Source: Vescimonas coprocola (lineage in GTDB: Bacteria; Bacillota; Clostridia; Oscillospirales; Oscillospiraceae). Taken from it: 64,000 bases of DNA. Positions 7,009-15,080 of this stretch are shown here, piece after piece. How positions within the stretch are numbered: position 1 is the first letter of the stretch; every line of letters begins with the position of its first letter. The stretch lies in the NCBI RefSeq assembly GCF_018408575.1, contig NZ_AP023418.1:744001-808000 (forward strand), given 5' to 3'. The position numbers and the translations under genes were made by a program. The notes under the pieces were generated by a model that worked only from the letters and a program-made list of their open reading frames with translations, searched no databases and was not told where the DNA came from.

Positions 7009-7446
7009 TTACACCATGCGGCAGGACTCCACCTCGCCGCAGTCATCCGGGAATTTGCTATGGTCGTACTCGATGCCGTTGCGGTCATAGTAGTTCTTGA
7101 TGGCGGACTTGATGGACTCCTCCGCCAGCACGGAACAGTGCAGCTTGTGGGCCGGCAGACCGCCCAGCGCCTCCACCACCTGCCGGTTGGTGACGGCCAG
7201 CGCCTCATCGATGGTCTTGCCCTTGATCATCTCCGTAGCCATGGAGGAGGAGGCGATGGCGCTGCCGCAGCCAAAGGTCTCGAATTTCACATCCTCGATC
7301 ACGCCGTCCTTGATTTTCAGGTACATCTTCATAATGTCGCCGCACTTGGCGTTGCCCACCTGCCCCACGCCGTCGGCGTCGGCGATCTCACCCACATTCC
7401 GGGGGTGCATGAAATGATCCATTACAGTATCGGTATACAGTGCCAT
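7009..7446 (-). CDS. iscU: Fe-S cluster assembly scaffold (IscU/NifU type)
   Basis: A 145-residue scaffold protein on which [2Fe-2S] clusters are built before transfer to target proteins. The three conserved cysteines are visible: Cys35 in NAKCGD with Asp37, Cys60 in FGCGSA, and Cys104 in LHCSVLAE. The last 20 residues (DHSKFPDDCGEVESCRMV) form an extra cysteine-containing tail. It sits 28 bases downstream of the cysteine desulfurase gene iscS on the same strand, so the two are one operon. HscA, HscB and ferredoxin are absent, as is normal for the short clostridial iscSU arrangement. Confidence 0.93.
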   Translation of the reverse strand: MALYTDTVMDHFMHPRNVGEIADADGVGQVGNAKCGDIMKMYLKIKDGVIEDVKFETFGCGSAIASSSMATEMIKGKTIDEALAVTNRQVVEALGGLPAHKLHCSVLAEESIKSAIKNYYDRNGIEYDHSKFPDDCGEVESCRMV

Positions 7447-7474
7447 GATAGTACTCCTTTCACTAAATCAACGC

Positions 7475-8659
7475 TTACAGCATGAATTGCTTCTTACCGG
7501 ATTCCAGATCCTTCCATACCGGGGACATGGACCGCAGATACGCCACCACACGGGGAACCTCCCGCAGGATGTGGTCGATCTCCCAGGGCTGGTTCCACTC
7601 GCTGAGGCTCAGCCGCAGGGAGCCATGGGCCACCTCATGGGGCCGCCCGATGGCCAACAGCACATGGCTGGGATCCAGCGAGCCGGAGGTACAGGCGGAG
7701 CCGGAGGAGGCGCAGATGCCTGCATCATCCAGCAGCAGCAGGAGAGACTCGCCTTCAATGCCCTCGAAGCAGAAGTTGACGTTGCCGGGCAGCCGGTTCA
7801 CCGGGTCGCCGTTGAGAGCGCTGTGGGGGATCTGGGACAGCCCCGCAATGAGCTTGTCCCGCAGAGCCGTCACCTTGGCCCGGTTCTCCTCCATGTGGGC
7901 GCAGGCATCCTCCAGCGCAGCGGCCATGGCGGCGATGCCGGGGACGTTCTCCGTACCGGCTCGCTTGCCCCGCTCCTGTGCGCCGCCCTCGATGAGACTG
8001 GTGATGGGTACGCCCTGCCGGACATACAGAGCACCTACGCCCTTGGGGCCGTGGAACTTGTGGCCGGAGAGACTCAGCATATCGATGTGCTGGGCCTTGA
8101 CGTCAATGGGCAGATGTCCCGTCGCCTGTACGGCGTCGGTGTGGAACAGCACGCCCGCCTCCCGGCATACGGCGCCGATCTCCTCGATGGGGAGGATGCT
8201 GCCGATCTCGTTGTTGGCGTACATCACCGTTACCAGACAGGTATCCGGCCGGATGGCCTCCTTCACCTGCTGGGCGGTAACGGTGCCGGTGGGGCCCACC
8301 GGCAGCAGCGTCACCTCGAAGCCCTGCTTCTCCAGACGCTTCAGGGAGTGGAGGACGGCGTGGTGCTCAAAGGCGGTGGAGATGATGTGCTTCTTGCCCT
8401 TCAGCCGTCCCAGCTCCGCAGCGGACAGCAGAGCCTGATTGTCGGCCTCACTGCCGCCGGAGGTGAAGAGGATCTCACGGGGCTTGCAGTTCAGGCACCG
8501 GGCCATGGCCTCACGGGCGCTCTGCAGCAGCTCGGCGGCGTGCTGGCCCACACTGTGCAGGCTGGAGGGGTTTCCGTAGTTGTCCTCCAGCGCCGGCAGC
8601 ATGGCGGCCAGCGCCACAGGGCTCATCTTGGTGGTAGCGGCATTATCTGCGTATATCAT
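7475..8659 (-). CDS. iscS: cysteine desulfurase (IscS/NifS type)
   Basis: A 394-residue PLP enzyme that takes sulfur from cysteine for Fe-S clusters. The PLP lysine is Lys201 in SGHKFHGPKG, and His100 stacks on the cofactor. The persulfide-forming cysteine is Cys323 in SSGSACTSGS, with the long active-site loop of group I enzymes. The start is ATADNAATT-like (MIYADNAATT), with GGAGG about nine bases upstream. It heads the iscS-iscU operon and has a strong promoter with IscR-like operator sites (8682-8734). The iscR gene that usually precedes it is not in this window. Confidence 0.95.
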   Translation of the reverse strand: MIYADNAATTKMSPVALAAMLPALEDNYGNPSSLHSVGQHAAELLQSAREAMARCLNCKPREILFTSGGSEADNQALLSAAELGRLKGKKHIISTAFEHHAVLHSLKRLEKQGFEVTLLPVGPTGTVTAQQVKEAIRPDTCLVTVMYANNEIGSILPIEEIGAVCREAGVLFHTDAVQATGHLPIDVKAQHIDMLSLSGHKFHGPKGVGALYVRQGVPITSLIEGGAQERGKRAGTENVPGIAAMAAALEDACAHMEENRAKVTALRDKLIAGLSQIPHSALNGDPVNRLPGNVNFCFEGIEGESLLLLLDDAGICASSGSACTSGSLDPSHVLLAIGRPHEVAHGSLRLSLSEWNQPWEIDHILREVPRVVAYLRSMSPVWKDLESGKKQFML

Positions 8660-8682
8660 AGGGATTCCTCCTGAAAAGATTT

Positions 8683-8730
8683 ACCTACCATTTTGGTATG
8701 TTAGTAGTATAGCAGGATTAACCTACCAAG
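8683..8730. promoter_or_regulatory. IscR-like (Rrf2-family) operator pair
   Basis: The octamer ACCTACCA occurs twice, at 8683-8690 and 8721-8728, on both sides of the -10. The first is part of a palindrome TACCATTTTGGTA (8686-8698). This arrangement around an iscS promoter resembles binding sites of Rrf2-type Fe-S sensors such as IscR. The binding protein is inferred, not encoded nearby. Confidence 0.6.
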
Positions 8731-8734
8731 TCAA
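8706..8734 (-). promoter_or_regulatory. promoter of iscS-iscU
   Basis: On the minus strand, TTGACT and TATACT are 17 bases apart, about 45 bases upstream of iscS. The -35 region overlaps one of two ACCTACCA elements, so regulator binding there would compete with RNA polymerase. Confidence 0.85.
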
Positions 8735-8780
8735 GGGGTATTGAAAATTTTGGGAGAAAAAGCCCTCTCCGCCGGTGCGC

Positions 8781-8809
8781 TTGCATCTCACCCTGCTTTG
8801 TGATACACT
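8781..8809 (+). promoter_or_regulatory. promoter of mrnC-rqcH
   Basis: TTGCAT at 8781-8786 and TACACT at 8804-8809 have 17 bases between them and a TG one base before the -10. It lies 34 bases upstream of mrnC. Confidence 0.75.
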
Positions 8810-8842
8810 GAAGCACATATATAGATTCAGGAGATAACGCAT

Positions 8843-9247
8843 ATGACCGACTACCTTCACATACAGCTGCCGCCGGATCAGATCCGGGGCATCAGCAGCA
8901 TCGGATTGGCCCATATGGGGGATGCCGTGTATGAGCTGCTGGTGCGGACATGGCTCTGCGCCCACGGCAAGGCCACTGGCAAGGGCCTGCACCGGGCCAC
9001 GGTGGCGCTGGTGTGCGCCCCCAAGCAGGCGGAGCTGGCCCAGCGCATTCTGCCCCTGCTGACAGAGGAGGAGCAGGCGGTGTTCCGCCGGGGTCGCAAC
9101 GCTAACGTCCACTCCATTCCCGCCCACGCCAGCCGTGCGCAGTACCAGCAGGCCACGGCGCTGGAAGCGCTGCTGGGCTGGCTGCATCTCAGTGGCCGCC
9201 ACGACCGGGTGGAGCAGCTGTTCGCCGTGATGATGGAGGGGGAATAA
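8843..9247 (+). CDS. mrnC: Mini-ribonuclease III
   Basis: A 134-residue RNase III catalytic domain without the double-stranded RNA-binding domain, as in Mini-III of Bacillus, which matures 23S rRNA. The catalytic region IGLAHMGDAVYELLVRTWL contains the acidic residue of the active site, and the second motif lies near YQQATALEALLGWLHL. Length and motifs match the family. The AGGAG site precedes the ATG. It is followed within two bases by rqcH, so they are co-transcribed. In many Firmicutes mrnC lies by cysS; that neighbour is not present here. Confidence 0.93.
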   Translation: MTDYLHIQLPPDQIRGISSIGLAHMGDAVYELLVRTWLCAHGKATGKGLHRATVALVCAPKQAELAQRILPLLTEEEQAVFRRGRNANVHSIPAHASRAQYQQATALEALLGWLHLSGRHDRVEQLFAVMMEGE

Positions 9248-9248
9248 T

Positions 9249-10985
9249 ATGCCGCTGGACGCCATTTGTATGCAGGCCGTGGTCCGTGAGACCGCCGCAC
9301 AGATAGAAAATGCCCGCATTGAGAAGATCCAGCAGCCGGCACGGGATCAGGTGATCCTGCTGCTGCGGGGCGGGCGGCGCCTGCTGCTCAACGCCGGAGC
9401 CAGCCAGCCCCGGCTGCATCTGACCCAGCAGCTGCGGGACAACCCCGCCCAGCCCCCCATGTTTTGTATGCTGCTGCGGAAGCATCTGGCCGGGGGACGG
9501 CTGCTGCGTCTGGAGCAGGAGCCGCTGGAGCGTGTGGTGACGCTGACCGTCCGGGCGGTGGACGAGCTGGGGGAGCAGAGCGACTACCGCCTGATCCTGG
9601 AGGCCATGCCCCGCCACGCCAACCTCATTCTGGTGGATCGGGAGGGCCGCATCGTGGACTGCCTGCGCCGGGTGGACTTCGAGATGTCCCAGCAGCGTCA
9701 GGTACTGCCGGGGCTTTACTACCACCTGCCGCCCCGTCAGGATAAGTGCGACCCGCTGACGACGGAGGAGGATGCCTTCCGCCGCCTGCTGGCCCGGCGC
9801 CCGGAGGACAGTCCGCTGGACCGCTGGCTCATGGATACCTTCACCGCCATTCCGCCTCTGCTGGCACGGGAGTTGGTCTGCCGCACCTGCGGCGAGACGG
9901 ACGCCCGCAGCGCCGAACCCGATGCCCTGTGGCAGACCTTCCACACATGGCAGCAGCAGGTGCAGGAGGGCCGCTTTCTCCCGCAGCTGCTGGAGCGTGA
10001 GGGCCGACCGGCGGACTTTTCCTATTTCCCCGTGACCCAGTACGGACCCTCGGTCACCTGCCGCACCTACGACACCTTCGCCCAACTGCTGGATGACTTC
10101 TATCAGGGCCGGGAACAGGCGGACCGTGTTCGCCAGAAGGGGCAGGATCTGATGAAGGCCGCCACCGCCGCACGGGATCGTGTCCGCCGGAAGCTGGCCC
10201 TTCAGGAGAAGGAGTACGCCGCCGCACAGGACCGGGAGCCTCTGCGACTGGCCGGTGAGCTCATCACCGCCAATCTCTACCGCTTGGAGCGGGGCATGAC
10301 CCACCTGACGGCGGAGAACTACTACGAGGAGGGCTGCCCCCAGCTGGATATCCGTCTGGACCCGCTGCTGACGCCTCAGCAGAACGCCGCCCGCTATTTC
10401 AAGCAGTATGCCAAGGCCAAGACGGCGGAGCGCATCCTGACGGAGCAGCTGGAAAAGGGCCGGCAGGAGTTCTCCTATCTGGAGAGCGTGGTGCAGGAAC
10501 TACAGCAGGCGGAGTTGGAGCAGGACTTCAACGACATCCGTACCGAGCTGACGGAGGGCGGCTACCTTCGGGGCCGGGGCAAGAAACAGCCCGGCTTCCA
10601 GCGGGCTTCCCGCCCACGGGAGTTCCGCTCCACGGCGGGCCTGCGAATTCTGGTGGGCCGCAGCAACCGTCAGAACGACAAGCTGACGTGCAAGGACGCC
10701 GACCGCCGGGATATCTGGTTCCACACCCAAAAGATCCACGGCTCCCATGTGATCCTCTGCACCGGCGGCACAGAGCCGGACCGCCGGAGCATTGAGGAGG
10801 CCGCTTCGCTGGCCGCCTACTATTCTCAGGGCCGGGAGGGCGGCAAGGTGCCGGTGGATTATACCCCGGTGAAATTCGTGAAAAAGCCCGCCGGGGGGAA
10901 GCCCGGCATGGTAGTCTATACCACCTATCAGACGATCTACGCCGTACCGGATGAGGCACTGACCCGCCGTCTGTCGGTGAGGTAA
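9249..10985 (+). CDS. rqcH: ribosome-associated quality control factor RqcH (NFACT family)
   Basis: A 578-residue Rqc2/FbpA homologue. The N-terminal NFACT-N domain (about 1-200) contains AMPRHANLILVDREGRIVDC. A long helical coiled-coil region spans about 260-430, and the C-terminal NFACT-R domain contains ILVGRSNRQND and DIWFHTQKIHGSHVIL. RqcH recruits tRNA-Ala to stalled large ribosomal subunits and adds alanine tails to incomplete proteins. Older annotations call it fibronectin-binding protein. It follows mrnC by two bases, and a terminator follows it. Confidence 0.94.
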   Translation: MPLDAICMQAVVRETAAQIENARIEKIQQPARDQVILLLRGGRRLLLNAGASQPRLHLTQQLRDNPAQPPMFCMLLRKHLAGGRLLRLEQEPLERVVTLTVRAVDELGEQSDYRLILEAMPRHANLILVDREGRIVDCLRRVDFEMSQQRQVLPGLYYHLPPRQDKCDPLTTEEDAFRRLLARRPEDSPLDRWLMDTFTAIPPLLARELVCRTCGETDARSAEPDALWQTFHTWQQQVQEGRFLPQLLEREGRPADFSYFPVTQYGPSVTCRTYDTFAQLLDDFYQGREQADRVRQKGQDLMKAATAARDRVRRKLALQEKEYAAAQDREPLRLAGELITANLYRLERGMTHLTAENYYEEGCPQLDIRLDPLLTPQQNAARYFKQYAKAKTAERILTEQLEKGRQEFSYLESVVQELQQAELEQDFNDIRTELTEGGYLRGRGKKQPGFQRASRPREFRSTAGLRILVGRSNRQNDKLTCKDADRRDIWFHTQKIHGSHVILCTGGTEPDRRSIEEAASLAAYYSQGREGGKVPVDYTPVKFVKKPAGGKPGMVVYTTYQTIYAVPDEALTRRLSVR

Positions 10986-10988
10986 GGT

Positions 10989-11023
10989 AAGCCCCGGAGG
11001 CCCTTCCTCCGGGGCTTGTAAAT
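10989..11023 (+). terminator. terminator after rqcH
   Basis: AAGCCCCGGAGG pairs with CCTCCGGGGCTT around a CCCTT loop; a mixed GTAAATTT tail follows. It separates rqcH from the OLE RNA promoter. Confidence 0.7.
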
Positions 11024-11085
11024 TTCTTAACGGCCGATTTTTCCCCGGATGACTTAAAATATACGGAATATCTTGCATAAATCAG

Positions 11086-11114
11086 TTGTAAATTCGGCGG
11101 AAGTATGATAATAT
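11086..11114 (+). promoter_or_regulatory. promoter of the OLE RNA transcript
   Basis: TTGTAA at 11086-11091 and TAATAT at 11109-11114 are 17 bases apart, with TG one base before the -10. Transcription would start near 11121, at the first base-paired residues of the structured RNA. Confidence 0.75.
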
Positions 11115-11120
11115 ATTGAA

Positions 11121-11775
11121 TCACTGAACAGCGGCGCAGTATCCTAGTCAGATCTGCCGTCTTCTAAGAAGGGCCTAAAAATCCTTTTAAGGGCACAACT
11201 GTGAAACTCCTGGTGCCTGCTGCTTACGCCCAGTTTGGGGTGGGTGCTGGGAGGAGATGCGGGAGCCCCCGCATCTGCGGTGGTGGGGCGCCCTCCAATG
11301 GCATGGAGGACCCGACCCTGCCTCTGTGGAGACCTGCTGTTGTGCACAGGCGTACTCCCTTTGTGGTCAAGCGACTTGTGTACGAGGCAGATTATGAACC
11401 TGCAATGCGGTGCTACCCGGCCTTGTGCCGTGAACGCTGTGTGCAGAGTAGCCTGCCTTGCGTGGGTAGGGTAGATAGGGAAGTGGAAGCACCACTGCCC
11501 CTGGCCAGGGGCAGCGTGTTGATTCTCTCGAAACCCTGCCTGCAAAAGAGGCTAAGAGACGGTTTGACTGCTGTGGAAATCACCTAGGCTGTCCCACAGG
11601 GGCGCAGGGGGGATTGCAGTGCGGACTAAGTGGCAGTCGGGTTTCATGACCGGTAACATCATGGCGCAGCACCGAACGGGAAACCGCCTGATCGGCAACG
11701 AGAGGTGTGCTGTGGGGAAATCCTACCCGTACCTAAGCCGCAAGATTAACCCTCGGCGCTGCCCTGTTCAGTATT
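11121..11775 (+). ncRNA. OLE RNA (ornate large extremophilic RNA)
   Basis: This is a 655-base region without a credible protein gene, between a promoter and the gene for an OapA-like membrane protein. Its two ends pair: CTGAACAG at 11124-11131 with CTGTTCAG at 11764-11771, extended inward by GGCGC matches, giving a closing stem for a single large RNA. Many internal hairpins are visible, for example GATGCGGG/CCCCGCATC near 11255-11275. Established knowledge: OLE RNAs are about 600 bases, lie directly upstream of oapA, and are embedded in isoprenoid clusters with dxs, tlyA, argR and recN. All of these are present here in order. I did not align it to the published consensus, so the call rests on context, size and end pairing. 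Confidence 0.85.
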
Positions 11776-11824
11776 TTCTTATGAAGCATCTATATTTTTG
11801 CAAAGCAAAGAGAGGGATATTCCT

Positions 11825-12406
11825 TTGAGCGAAAGCGATAAAACCGATAGAAATAAGGGAAAGAGCAAGAGTAAGAACAAGAAGAAAAGCGGCTGCAGCT
11901 GGGCGCTGCGGGTCTTTCTGCTGGCGGTGGCGCTGTCGGCGCTGCTGAGCTTTTTCTCCTCCACTGCGCTGGAGGGGACCGGCTACGCCGTGGCCATCAT
12001 CGTGCTGGCGGTGTTCATCGCCCTCGGCATCGTGTTTGATATGATCGGCGTGGCCGTCACCGCCGCCGACCCCAAGCCCTTCCACTCCATGGCGGCCCAC
12101 AAGGAAAAGGGCGCCAAGGAGGCCATCCGTCTGCTGAAAAACGCCAATCAGGTCAGCTCCTTCTGCAACGACGTGGTGGGCGACATCTGCGGCATCGTCA
12201 GCGGCTCCACGGCGGCTGTCATCGTGGTGGAGCTGCAGAAGGACCTGAGCACTACCTCCATTCTTATCTCCATCGCCGTGACGGCGCTGATCTCCGGTAT
12301 CACCATCGGCGGCAAGGCGCTGGGAAAGACGGTGGCCATCAACGAGTGTACCGGCGTGGTGTACCGGGTGGCCCGGCTCATGCATACCCTGCATCTTTAC
12401 CGATGA
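11825..12406 (+). CDS. oapA: OLE-associated protein OapA (DUF21-like membrane protein)
   Basis: A 193-residue protein with a very basic, Lys/Ser-rich N-terminus (first 24 residues), suited to contact RNA. About four hydrophobic segments follow (near 30-50, 58-80, 128-148 and 155-175). The middle AAHKEKGAKEAIRLLKNANQ and the later ITIGGKALGKTVAIN resemble the DUF21 membrane domain of Mg2+-related CNNM/CorC proteins. OapA binds OLE RNA and brings it to the membrane in other Firmicutes. The start is taken as TTG 11825 because GAGGG lies eight bases upstream; an upstream in-frame TTG at 11798 lacks such a site. It is 15 bases before dxs. Confidence 0.87.
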   Translation: MSESDKTDRNKGKSKSKNKKKSGCSWALRVFLLAVALSALLSFFSSTALEGTGYAVAIIVLAVFIALGIVFDMIGVAVTAADPKPFHSMAAHKEKGAKEAIRLLKNANQVSSFCNDVVGDICGIVSGSTAAVIVVELQKDLSTTSILISIAVTALISGITIGGKALGKTVAINECTGVVYRVARLMHTLHLYR

Positions 12407-12421
12407 AATGGAGCGATCAAC

Positions 12422-14275
12422 TTGCTGTTGGAACAGATACATGACCCCTCCGATGTGAGGAAACTGAATGATGAACAGGCCCGCCTGCTGTGCCGTGAGC
12501 TGCGCACCTTCCTGCTGGAGCAGGTGTCACGGACAGGCGGGCATCTGGCGTCCAATCTGGGCGTGGTGGAGTTGACGGTGGCCATCCACCGGGTATTCGA
12601 CACGTCGCAGGATCGTCTGGTGTTCGACGTGGGACACCAGTGCTATGTCCACAAGGCCCTCACCGGGCGGCGGGAGCTGTTTGGCACCCTGCGCCAGCTG
12701 GACGGCCTCTCCGGCTTCCCCAAGCCGTGGGAGAGTCCCCATGATGCCTTCATCGCCGGCCACGCCTCCAACTCCGTGTCCGTGGCCTTGGGCATGGCAC
12801 GGGCCCGGACGCTGCTGCATCAGCACTATCAGGTGCTGGCCCTGATCGGCGACGGAGCCTTGGGCGGCGGTCTGAGCTTCGAGGGACTGAATGACGCCGG
12901 GGCCTCTCACGAGCCTATGATCGTGATTTTGAACGATAACGGGATGTCCATCGACCCCAATGTGGGCGGGATGTCCCGGCATTTGTCACGCCTGCGCAGC
13001 AAGCCCGGCTACTACGCCTTCAAAAAGCGCTACCGTCAGGTGTTGGAGTCCTCCCAGACGGGGCAGAGGCTCTATTCCGTCAGCCACGACGTGAAAACGG
13101 CATTGAAAAAGTCCCTGCTTCCCGGCAGCACCCTGTTTGAGAACATGGGCTTTACGTATATGGGGCCGGTGGACGGCCACGATGTGGTCCAGCTGACCCG
13201 GATGCTGCGGGAGGCTAAAGATCTCCACTGTCCGGTGCTGCTCCATGTCCACACGGTGAAGGGGCAGGGCTACGGCCCCGCCGAGGCGGATCCCGGCCGG
13301 TTCCACGGCATCGGACCCTTCGATGTCCGTACCGGCAGCGGCAAGCCCGCCGCACCCAGTTTTTCCTCCGTGTTCGGTGAGACACTGACCCGACTGGCGG
13401 GGGAGGATCGCCGCATCTGCGCCCTGACAGCCGCCATGGTGGACGGTACGGGGCTGACGAAATTCTCCAAGACCTACCCCAGCCGCTTTTTCGATGTGGG
13501 AATTGCCGAGGGCCACGCCGTGGCCACGGCGGCGGGCATGGCCAAGCAGGGCCTTGTGCCGGTGCTGGCGGTGTACTCCAGCTTTCTACAGCGTGGCTAT
13601 GATATGCTGCTGCATGATGTGGCCCTCAGCGGGCTCCATGTGGTGCTGGGGGTGGACCGGGCCGGACTGGTGGGGGCTGACGGCGAGACCCACCACGGCT
13701 GCTTCGACGTGATGTACCTGTCGCAGGTGCCGGGCATGAAGGTGTTCTGCCCCGCCAGCTTTGCCGAGCTGCGGACCATGCTGCGCCGTGCGGTGCAGGA
13801 GGAGACCGGTCCCGTGGCGGTGCGCTATCCCCGTGGCGGGGAGGGGGCCTATCAGGAGGATCGCAGCGATGAGGCCATCGCCTGCCTGCGTCCGGGGACG
13901 GATATCACCCTCCTGACCTACGGCACCCTCATCAACGAAGCCCTGTCCGCCGCCGATCTGCTGGCACAGCGGGGTATCTCCGCTCAGGTGCTGAAGCTCA
14001 GCACCATTGCCCCTTTGTCCCCGGAGACCATCCGCACGGCTTTGACCGGCACGGAGCGTCTGCTGGTGCTGGAGGACTGCGTGGAGACCGGCTGCGTGGG
14101 CCAGCGGGTGGCGGCCATGATGGCCCAGCTGGGCATGGCCCCCCGGCGGCTGGTGCTGAAAAATACAGGCGACCGCTTTATCCCACAGGGCAGTGTAGCG
14201 GAGCTGCGTCATCTCTGCGGACTGGACGCTGAGGGCGTCGCCGCTGCGGCAGAGGAGGCTGTGCATGAGCAATAA
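12422..14275 (+). CDS. dxs: 1-deoxy-D-xylulose-5-phosphate synthase
   Basis: A 617-residue thiamine-diphosphate enzyme that joins pyruvate and glyceraldehyde 3-phosphate, the first step of the MEP isoprenoid pathway. It carries DVGHQCYVHKALTGR, the TPP motif starting at GDG 143-145 and ending with NDNGMSIDPN, and the transketolase pyrimidine domain FDVGIAEGHAVATAAGMA. It begins with TTG: GGAG lies nine bases upstream and the sequence aligns from MLLEQI. It is the third element of the OLE-oapA operon and overlaps tlyA by 11 bases. ispE at 20023 belongs to the same pathway. Confidence 0.95.
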   Translation: MLLEQIHDPSDVRKLNDEQARLLCRELRTFLLEQVSRTGGHLASNLGVVELTVAIHRVFDTSQDRLVFDVGHQCYVHKALTGRRELFGTLRQLDGLSGFPKPWESPHDAFIAGHASNSVSVALGMARARTLLHQHYQVLALIGDGALGGGLSFEGLNDAGASHEPMIVILNDNGMSIDPNVGGMSRHLSRLRSKPGYYAFKKRYRQVLESSQTGQRLYSVSHDVKTALKKSLLPGSTLFENMGFTYMGPVDGHDVVQLTRMLREAKDLHCPVLLHVHTVKGQGYGPAEADPGRFHGIGPFDVRTGSGKPAAPSFSSVFGETLTRLAGEDRRICALTAAMVDGTGLTKFSKTYPSRFFDVGIAEGHAVATAAGMAKQGLVPVLAVYSSFLQRGYDMLLHDVALSGLHVVLGVDRAGLVGADGETHHGCFDVMYLSQVPGMKVFCPASFAELRTMLRRAVQEETGPVAVRYPRGGEGAYQEDRSDEAIACLRPGTDITLLTYGTLINEALSAADLLAQRGISAQVLKLSTIAPLSPETIRTALTGTERLLVLEDCVETGCVGQRVAAMMAQLGMAPRRLVLKNTGDRFIPQGSVAELRHLCGLDAEGVAAAAEEAVHEQ

Positions 14276-15068
14276 AACAAGGCTGGACGTACTCCTGACG
14301 GAGCGTGGCCTGGCGGAGAGCCGCCAGAAGGCACAGGCCGTCATCATGGCGGGCCACGTGTTCGTGGCGGGCCAGCGGGTGGATAAGCCCGGCACGGCGG
14401 TGCTGAGCGACGCCCCTATCGAGGTCCGAGGCCACGCTCTGCCTTATGTGAGCCGGGGCGGATTAAAGCTGGAAAAGGCCATGAAGACCTTTCCCATCAC
14501 CCTGACCGATAAGATCTGCGCCGACATCGGCGCCTCCACCGGGGGCTTTACGGACTGTATGCTGCAAAACGGCGCCCGGAAGGTCTATTCCGTGGACGTG
14601 GGCTACGGCCAGCTGGACTGGAAGCTCCGCAGCGATCCCCGCGTGGTGTGCATGGAGCGCACCAACGCCCGGTATCTGACTCCGGAACAGATCCCCGATC
14701 CACTGGACTTTGCCAGTATCGACGTGTCCTTCATCTCCCTGAAGCTGATCTTCCCGGCGCTGTACGGTCTGCTGCGGCAGGGGGGCGAGATCGCCTGCCT
14801 CATCAAGCCCCAGTTCGAGGCCGGCCGGGAAAAGGTAGGCAAAAAAGGTGTGGTACGGGACCCTGCTGTACATCTCGAAGTGCTGGAGCACTTCCTGACC
14901 CATGCCAAGGAGAGTCGCTTTACAGTGCTTGGAATCACTTACTCTCCCATCCGTGGACCGGAGGGGAACATCGAATATCTTGGCTATTTGAAAAAGTGCG
15001 ATGAGCCGGACGGCAGCTTTGACCTACCGACACTGGTGGCGGAGTCGCACAGTCAGCTGAAGGACTGA
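14265..15068 (+). CDS. tlyA: TlyA-family rRNA 2'-O-methyltransferase
   Basis: A 267-residue protein. The N-terminal S4 RNA-binding domain spans about 5-65 (RLDVLLTERGLAESRQKAQ). The FtsJ-like methyltransferase domain carries the SAM motif ADIGASTGGFTDCML and the later DVSFISLKLIFPAL. TlyA/YqxC proteins methylate ribose in rRNA or act as hemolysin-like factors; the first role is better supported. It overlaps dxs at its start and precedes nadK, the conserved clostridial order. Confidence 0.93.
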   Translation: MSNKTRLDVLLTERGLAESRQKAQAVIMAGHVFVAGQRVDKPGTAVLSDAPIEVRGHALPYVSRGGLKLEKAMKTFPITLTDKICADIGASTGGFTDCMLQNGARKVYSVDVGYGQLDWKLRSDPRVVCMERTNARYLTPEQIPDPLDFASIDVSFISLKLIFPALYGLLRQGGEIACLIKPQFEAGREKVGKKGVVRDPAVHLEVLEHFLTHAKESRFTVLGITYSPIRGPEGNIEYLGYLKKCDEPDGSFDLPTLVAESHSQLKD

Positions 15069-15080
15069 GGAGGAGTAGAT

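Noticed and set aside
11201-11587. Open frames inside the OLE RNA region
   Set aside because: They have no ribosome site, no conserved domain and no codon bias; the region is better explained as a structured RNA.
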